From the NCBI RefSeq assembly GCF_001886815.1, contig NZ_CP018099.1, forward strand, positions 4,152,501 through 4,216,500: a stretch of 64,000 nucleotides of DNA. Reading direction: 5' to 3'. The notes beneath the pieces are model-generated. The model was given only the letters and a program-made list of their open reading frames with translations, ran no database searches and was not told where the DNA came from. Each line of letters begins with the position of its first letter. The stretch's first letter is position 1. Positions 61,101 through 64,000 of the stretch are shown here, piece by piece. This DNA is from Caldithrix abyssi DSM 13497. Its GTDB lineage: Bacteria > Calditrichota > Calditrichia > Calditrichales > Calditrichaceae. Position numbers and translations under genes: made by a program.

Positions 61101-64000
61101 GAACTGTCCGTAACCCTGTTGCCGCTGGAGATGGCCGTGACAAAAATTTCGGCATCAACAGTGATGGAATCTTCCGGGGCAGCCGCAGGCACCGTAACGC
61201 TAAACTCATAAAAGGCGTCGGTGCCGGCTAAAATCGTATCCACACCAGAGGTGCGCACCTGTTGAAAATTGTAATCGGGCGTAAAGGTCAGATGAATGGA
61301 ATCCACCTTTACATCATAGTTGCCGGAGTTGCGCACCTTTATTTTGATTTGATCTTTTTGAGCGCCGCGCGCCACGGTTTTAGGAGCGGGAACCGTTACC
61401 GATAGCAGACGAACAGGCTCCACGCTCAATTCGCCGTCGTCCGTGCGCGTGGTTCCGACCATGCCGGCGTAAACCCCGCTGCCGGTGAACTTTAATTCGG
61501 GCGTGTAATTACCGCTGCCCACGCTGCTTAAAATCGATTTTGCCCTGTATTTTAAACGGTTAACGCCCGGCGAGAGAACCAGCGGAGAATCAATGCTGGA
61601 AACAAACTGCCCGTTGGCAAAACTGAAAGTAGTGTTTGCCGTATCCAGGGCCACTGCATCTTTGCCGGAATTGGTAACCGTTACATAAAAGCTTATCGGT
61701 TCGTTGAGATTAACCACTTTCGGTTGTAAGGAAGCGCTTTGATAACGGATGGCGTAAAGCGTAAAAAGGGCGGTATCCACGCCCGTAATGAACGCACGCA
61801 CCTGCGAGCTGTCCACATCTTCGGGACTGGTGTAGGTTGTTTGCGCCTGGCCGTTTTCATTGGTGATCACCGCGTAACTGGACAGATATCCGTTGCTGTT
61901 CAATGTTTCGAAGGAGACCTTTTGCCCGGAAATGACGTTGCCGTATTGATCTTCCACGCGCGCTCTGAGCAATTGATTGTTTCCGGCGACGGCCGTGCGA
62001 TAATTGCCGGAATCGGCCACGACGGCAAAGGGCTGCGCCGGTATTAAACTGGCGTAAACTTCCACGTTTGCCAGGCCGCTGCTGCTGACGACCAACGTGT
62101 CGCGATCCACGGTTTGTCGTAAAATCCATTGCGTTGCCGCCTTTCCGCTGGAATTGGTAACGGAAGAGGCGGGATTAACCTGCCCGGTAGAAGTGGGCTG
62201 CCAGTTAATGGTCACGCCGCTGATGGGATTGTCGTAAGCATCGACCACCTTAACGCGCACCGAATCGCCATAAGAGGTGGCCACCGTATCCTGCTGGTTG
62301 TTCTGGGTCAACAACACGATATGATCGGCGGCGGCCGGATCGGCAGTGACGCTAAAGAAAACCGTGCCGCTGTTCAACAAATTATCGTTGTAGGCGGTAA
62401 TTTGATACAAACCGCTTTTGCTGCCGGGCGTAAAGTAAACGGATGCGCGGCCGGTCTGGTCGGTTGTGGCAGAAGCCCCTGGCGCAAAGTCAAAATCGCC
62501 GCCTCCCTGCGGATAGTTCAAAACGGCAAAGGTCAGCGGTACGTTTTCAACCGGGTTGCCGAGGCTATCGGTAACCTCCACCACCATGGCCTGAGTCAAC
62601 TGGGTTTTTACCACGCCAATGCGCGCGCTGTCGTTGCTGGCATCTACCCAGCGATTTAAGGCATTGGCCTGTGACTCAAGCACATTGGCCGTAAACTTTA
62701 AAGAATCCGGGATAACATTGACCACCGCGTAAGCCGAATCTTTACCGATAGTATTTCTCAGCTTCCATTTGCTTCTGGAAATGCCCAGGGTATTGGTCAG
62801 ATCGGTAGGCGGATTTAACGTACTGGTCGGATCCTGCGTCTTCCAATCTACCGTAACGCCAGGAACCGGGTTATTGAAAGCATCCAGCACTTTAACAGCC
62901 AGCGAATCGTTCAGTTCAGAGCCAGCCGATCCGCTGAAATTATTGGAAGAAACGTAACTCATGCTGACCGGCGCACCCGGATTTACTTTAATGATTCCGG
63001 AAGCATCGCTCAAAGTGCTGGTTCCGTATTTTTTATTGACGATCAATTTACCAGAATTGACGGTTGTAAAATTAAACGTATTGGAAACACTGGAATCAAC
63101 AAGCGAATAGTAGCCAATCGAATCGCCGGAAGCAGACCATTTAACGGCCACATCGCCCAGATAATTGCCGTACAGGTCATATCCCGCCGCGTAAAGCGTC
63201 CAGCTATCTCCCGCGTTGGCGGTCGAATCTCCCAGTTCAACGCCGCCGTTATTGGCCGCCGTACGGATCTTTATGCTGGCCAGGCTGGCCTCGCTCACCG
63301 TAATGGTGCCTGTGGCATCGTCTGTCCAGCCGTTGGCATTGCTGGTTACCACCGTACCCGAACCGGGTTCCGTAGGCGACAGCGACACAACGTAAGTATT
63401 GGTATTATTGGCGCTCAATCCTGTTAACGTGCCGGTGGTGGACCAATCGACATTGGCATTTCCGGCAAAATTATTGTTCGCATCGTAACCGGCTGCGTAA
63501 AGGGTTAAAGTTTGCCCGGCGCTTAAGGATACCGCGCCCACTTCCTGGCCGCCGCCGTTGGCCTCGTCGCGAATTAAAACATAGGAGATGGCGCCGGCGT
63601 TAACGGTGATGCTGCCGGTTTGATCGGAAATTTGCGCGTTGGCCGAAGCCTGCGCGCTGATGGAGCCGCTTCCCGTCTGATCCGGGGTAAATGTAACCGA
63701 TGCGCTCGGATTGGCCGGAGACAGCGTCCCCGTTAAACTGTTTAACGTCCAGTTGGCAGAAGTTTGCCCCAGGTAGTTGCCGTCCGCATCGTAGCCAATG
63801 GCGTAAAGGGTAAGCGTCTGGTCGGCGGTTAAGCTGGTATCGCCCATGGTTTGCCCGCCGTTCACGTCCGCCGTTTGCAAACGTAATTCGGCAAGAGCGC
63901 CGGCGCTGACGGTAATGGTGCCGGTCTGGTCTGCCGTGGCTCCGCCGGTCGGCGTGGCCACAATTTGCCCGCTGCCGCCGGCCACAGAAGGATTAAAGGT
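52139..64000 (-). CDS. Giant secreted Ig/CARDB-repeat protein, N-terminus outside the window
   Basis: An open frame of more than 3950 codons crosses the right edge, so the start is missing. From the visible N-side: three or more about-105-residue repeats (GTITVSAGALAELRLQTADVNGG..., LTLYAIGYDADGNYLG), invasin-like Big_1 domains (DPAAADHIVLLTQNNQQDTVATSYGDSVRVKVVDAYDNPISGV in pieces), then many CARDB-like domains (VSPDTASTGQQNLIASVWVSN, LNNIGQ types) of about 130 residues up to about 3500. The last 90 residues (FGNFPNPFGRQHPYTNIAFLLEEASNVEIRIF...VLNGVYLCAI) are a sorting-type domain. Unbroken over 11.8 kb, so selected. Likely a surface filament, adhesin or sheath. Its export may use the next gene's PorV domain. 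Confidence 0.88.
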   Translation of the reverse strand, partial: TFNPSVAGGSGQIVATPTGGATADQTGTITVSAGALAELRLQTADVNGGQTMGDTSLTADQTLTLYAIGYDADGNYLGQTSANWTLNSLTGTLSPANPSASVTFTPDQTGSGSISAQASANAQISDQTGSITVNAGAISYVLIRDEANGGGQEVGAVSLSAGQTLTLYAAGYDANNNFAGNANVDWSTTGTLTGLSANNTNTYVVSLSPTEPGSGTVVTSNANGWTDDATGTITVSEASLASIKIRTAANNGGVELGDSTANAGDSWTLYAAGYDLYGNYLGDVAVKWSASGDSIGYYSLVDSSVSNTFNFTTVNSGKLIVNKKYGTSTLSDASGIIKVNPGAPVSMSYVSSNNFSGSAGSELNDSLAVKVLDAFNNPVPGVTVDWKTQDPTSTLNPPTDLTNTLGISRSKWKLRNTIGKDSAYAVVNVIPDSLKFTANVLESQANALNRWVDASNDSARIGVVKTQLTQAMVVEVTDSLGNPVENVPLTFAVLNYPQGGGDFDFAPGASATTDQTGRASVYFTPGSKSGLYQITAYNDNLLNSGTVFFSVTADPAAADHIVLLTQNNQQDTVATSYGDSVRVKVVDAYDNPISGVTINWQPTSTGQVNPASSVTNSSGKAATQWILRQTVDRDTLVVSSSGLANVEVYASLIPAQPFAVVADSGNYRTAVAGNNQLLRARVEDQYGNVISGQKVSFETLNSNGYLSSYAVITNENGQAQTTYTSPEDVDSSQVRAFITGVDTALFTLYAIRYQSASLQPKVVNLNEPISFYVTVTNSGKDAVALDTANTTFSFANGQFVSSIDSPLVLSPGVNRLKYRAKSILSSVGSGNYTPELKFTGSGVYAGMVGTTRTDDGELSVEPVRLLSVTVPAPKTVARGAQKDQIKIKVRNSGNYDVKVDSIHLTFTPDYNFQQVRTSGVDTILAGTDAFYEFSVTVPAAAPEDSITVDAEIFVTAISSGNRVTDSSADQTDYFLITPQADLQYVAFSPMTVSENQQVQFTFQVQNNGQYDIILDKNQTRLEFGSQAFFLTNNQTAVANGVSDLIFAASTVNLAAANSPYAGVLYVVGDENTQTIYDTLYTASKNDSLAVQTIAQLTINSVSLSDTLVSQGEQGDTLRITLQNIGQATARITTGDSVLIQYQSDYVLTPLQSFPFDVPGNSSSTLSYLIKVAADAPLGLDTFRVEIGYQDVNSETAYHASDAQKFDSWEVLGKGTLSILSVLTNYDSVSTGQDSILVTMRFKNIGQNAVQLDSAALTFSYGSYVASTVKRYLTRTLAVNQSDTIQFKVQVEATSATGTASINGWLYGHDGNTGIQISDTGADTTDSWLIVSAANLVALNYEPERISSGQMVAPWVTVQNEGQAIVHFDPTKTYLYLVDDPTFRRLLVRPLSIDGLTTDTLFFESDVASGTSGQYALKLNLTGDENGSFYNQDIDVPDLLTIEQGAVLTIDSVIAAAENISQGTDTSVVVTVLNEGEATLIVDSLYLSAYPQIDQVTPALPATIAGGGKTRFTLNFQVPPDDPEGLKILDAVARGRDQNLVNSNIDSTLADNSANVPDLWTVFSPASVSVTAITSPDSAVAQGDTGKQIFVTLTNSGNATARINDVQILKKIGLYDFTYPTFGFNLGGNSDTTLTILTDVKMNSATGNDTLSASVNYTDLFSGLTSSQTGAPQLFWQITSGGAAISVVSVKATPEEVSRGQQGVNVLVHLKNVGDVDAQIQNLTLNFSNGAANYTQGAVSPAPGTLQPGVEITYTVPIDVNSTATTGPDTFWAVVDVNEPATGRNYTIEDPDVNDNWVVQLRPDVVIRKVIVSPDTASTGQQNLIASVWVSNEQAAYRADARINSVNLTFRKDGEPSNDQFTITRSNEPSLPIVLQNGKVLKFEFDVDVKTNATSGNYDVYARVNGEDVNDGLAFQVSAVDTPDVLTVQTRGQLNLSQTWVAPDTLSEFQDHGKLYIEFSNDGEAKVEVRTVNLQFDQPFDFNPNLISHSTPFTQPGLSKDTLIYALEMPDISADSVTVHVNSEIKGIDLNSNESTSAQSASPASFLLETRASVQWVETDPTSWAVDTAAVQFTTKLINSGLATVQLDTSTTRLQIRNVNSTTVVHQIPLDVQSVKTIAGKPDSTLLTFRKEVLPIAADEYELFLHLSGATNDSVYTSEIYAGQFAFGDSIISIKSVQLQTDDQVVQGADSIIVYMKVSNTQEAKPIEPDLTKLIFKGPNDEDREAFVLNMTRLDTLTVLKREENNLFKFRFDLSENFPANDATRIYGQIGLDGGALVKVSNTYDELFVQTIGNALYVDRSFSPDTVVAQQKVRFSVSLTDTGSAQITLNKNDNYLQILNTAIAPIYFSTNYSLLGKDTITVVFEEVELPADLAPGSYDVKLHTMGETIGGNIFSRDTVLSGILKVVNPGYLYFSKIDFEPTVVRQGEENVPVMFRLKNSGQSAAYLYDLTYHFKKAGNQQDVSSGWVQVQGSVEDTTISAGDSLEFTVYFNVRSSADTGLVYATPNIRFNDVRRPHVIEQSDSVLVNDLVRVIRPARLRIDSLLVRKDSNVPNAPYLNFDQNAPLIVKVSNLGQDTVKTATVKIYQNNSVLLGSVAIENIPPGPDSVRSGRLIWQADQLGSNQFKAEVASALDLIGQFVDIAQPLDNSEELIVHQPSQLLVNAKITAPDGALDSVVSVNQQFVVTASVQNLGNSPFGTGQLAITLPDNYQLVDNAQDSVKTFSNDNPGVEWTIRPVDISVNDRFDSIRVRLKSAPLDSNTTLPVLVAKAADYVPVKVENKGVMQVLWNIASPPGAADSVLSAGQEFEVQVQFQFFGPISPQNKQARIILPQGFSVKDSSLQNLPDGLNTPPVSWKLVAPGTASTEAFHIYVDALVQDANSGQTLILRSQSLPVRVITPPQIFLSARVKEPAGAKDFVVSTGQKVVLQSLIGNAGMADFDTSGTLRLAAEGGIVFTKNRKTGQTNTTENIIEGFRSGAYEDTLVMPDVAGQGMVYVKILENERPADVNSGLPAVVKRDSVGIAFQIVKRADLVVRFNKSETVDDTLFRSTNQQFNLEATVTNNGQAGLSSGVWLRLDTLGSHLTLAAGDSLSHRVDVGEKTVWKVVAPSINFRGMIRVTADTARPALDENSGTLAFTSLQSSADTMHISVKKIDNIEITTNFVNNNNDSLIVSTDQAPINIASRLVFYYLLDGAKKVVLGLPEGFTSLDTSLTRTVTQQIADVAWTVRAPAKAMDWQPMVITAMAKSVSIPGLNEVVQTDTIYVKVVQKARLSLTARIVEPAGAIDDSVSIGQLFKLQALVQNQPEVAGVQGQGKVVLRLGRAFAIVDEQGAPTPADSVKIFTEGQPVFWWIKVQETTTRVSSQVAVASATPERVNAQEGGDVTPQILSTLALQDNQLEIEATELPLDENTGEPAFIQNEKILKTIFISQKASITLVELPAGTVSTGQNFAFNVLVQKTDNVINPYLIIQVPSNKLPAPQEPIPVGANNKAVWSLSIPEDYSGSGQETVSVQVVGVDENSGLQVTDQKQTTLTIQLKAKLALSDPVITPITVANTGLLSQGQEITITLKPVYAPTERTLKYAALEGEGSVRIDTSIFKQGFKLTNGSTIVQTFSDTGKTLNWTIKAPYEILTTSFNFNFDALPLDANLNQPAELDKELGKVSVPIRVRQKTIVIKTEPLDVADTSLTRGQKNVPLMSIIVSNKEFDDPLHVNGIKLAFYGTNDAPDPSNLLSTRALFQMLKSLKVIDYDDYQGLAKPTITYAEYFFTDSTPNPLSITFAQTADLEPKTEKKLMVVAEFQNNVVNRMFRAQLQEVNAYDFDADKPLSTSDEEGNKLSESDALISKPFTLVSTNPEEAFGNFPNPFGRQHPYTNIAFLLEEASNVEIRIFTLTGELVWSKKLDGLQRGFYDRLVRWDGRNDRGQRVLNGVYLCAIDIKPLSGGNVKRYITKIAYIK

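Overview
The window reads as a chromosomal piece from a Gram-negative member of the FCB group, most like a Calditrichota (Caldithrix-like) bacterium. This is inferred from several secreted proteins with a C-terminal FPNPFNP-type sorting domain, three-gene sets of TonB receptor / large secreted protein / PorV-like barrel, a fused E1 alpha-beta 2-oxoacid dehydrogenase, and DUF4159/DUF4175 genes. No rRNA or other taxonomic marker is present, so the assignment is tentative.

Layout. (1) 1-8.75 kb: a minus-strand operon with a good sigma70-type promoter encoding a TonB-dependent receptor, a 1054-residue secreted protein, a PorV/PorQ-like barrel, a 21-codon ORF with a perfect Shine-Dalgarno, and a CBM9-like secreted protein cut by the window edge. 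(2) 8.75-13.9 kb: poorly coding DNA with one zinc-free MDR oxidoreductase, an IS1182-family element sitting in a gene remnant, an IS66 relic and dispersed repeats. (3) 13.9-19.5 kb: a decayed type I restriction-modification operon, hsdM - fic - half-size hsdS with an in-frame stop - GmrSD-like DUF262 gene - hsdR cut after 51 codons. (4) 19.5-20.7 kb: one intact tRNA-Ser(UGA) embedded in at least eight broken tRNA-Ser-like units whose anticodon loops (and in two cases T-loops) carry short hairpin inserts. (5) 20.7-27.4 kb: dusB, DUF2203, a 2Fe-2S thioredoxin-like ferredoxin, and E2 and fused E1 of a 2-oxoacid dehydrogenase. (6) 28.7-31.8 kb: a probable secreted selenoprotein (thioredoxin fold, UGA at the first redox position) with a sorting domain, an SRPBCC-like protein, a Spy/CpxP-like protein behind a sigma54-like promoter, and a formylglycine-generating-enzyme-like lipoprotein. 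(7) 31.9-36.8 kb: a 1620-residue beta-helix/Ig-repeat adhesin-like protein, followed by a cluster of perfect short palindromes. (8) 37.3-45.8 kb: mutY, a patatin-BamA fusion, DUF4175, DUF4159 and DUF456 genes. (9) 45.8-64 kb: a minus-strand operon encoding a giant (>3950 residues) secreted repeat protein, a PorV-TPR fusion, a combined RsbW-like kinase/SpoIIE-like phosphatase and a STAS protein.

How they fit together. Two independent loci pair big secreted proteins with PorV-like outer-membrane barrels, suggesting export and surface attachment by a type IX-like route. In the second locus the surface genes are followed directly by a partner-switching module whose two proteins share the same extra winged-helix-like domain. 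The strongest novel signals are the tRNA-Ser array with hairpins in tRNA loops, the selenoprotein with a sorting domain, and the kinase-phosphatase-STAS module attached to a giant surface protein.
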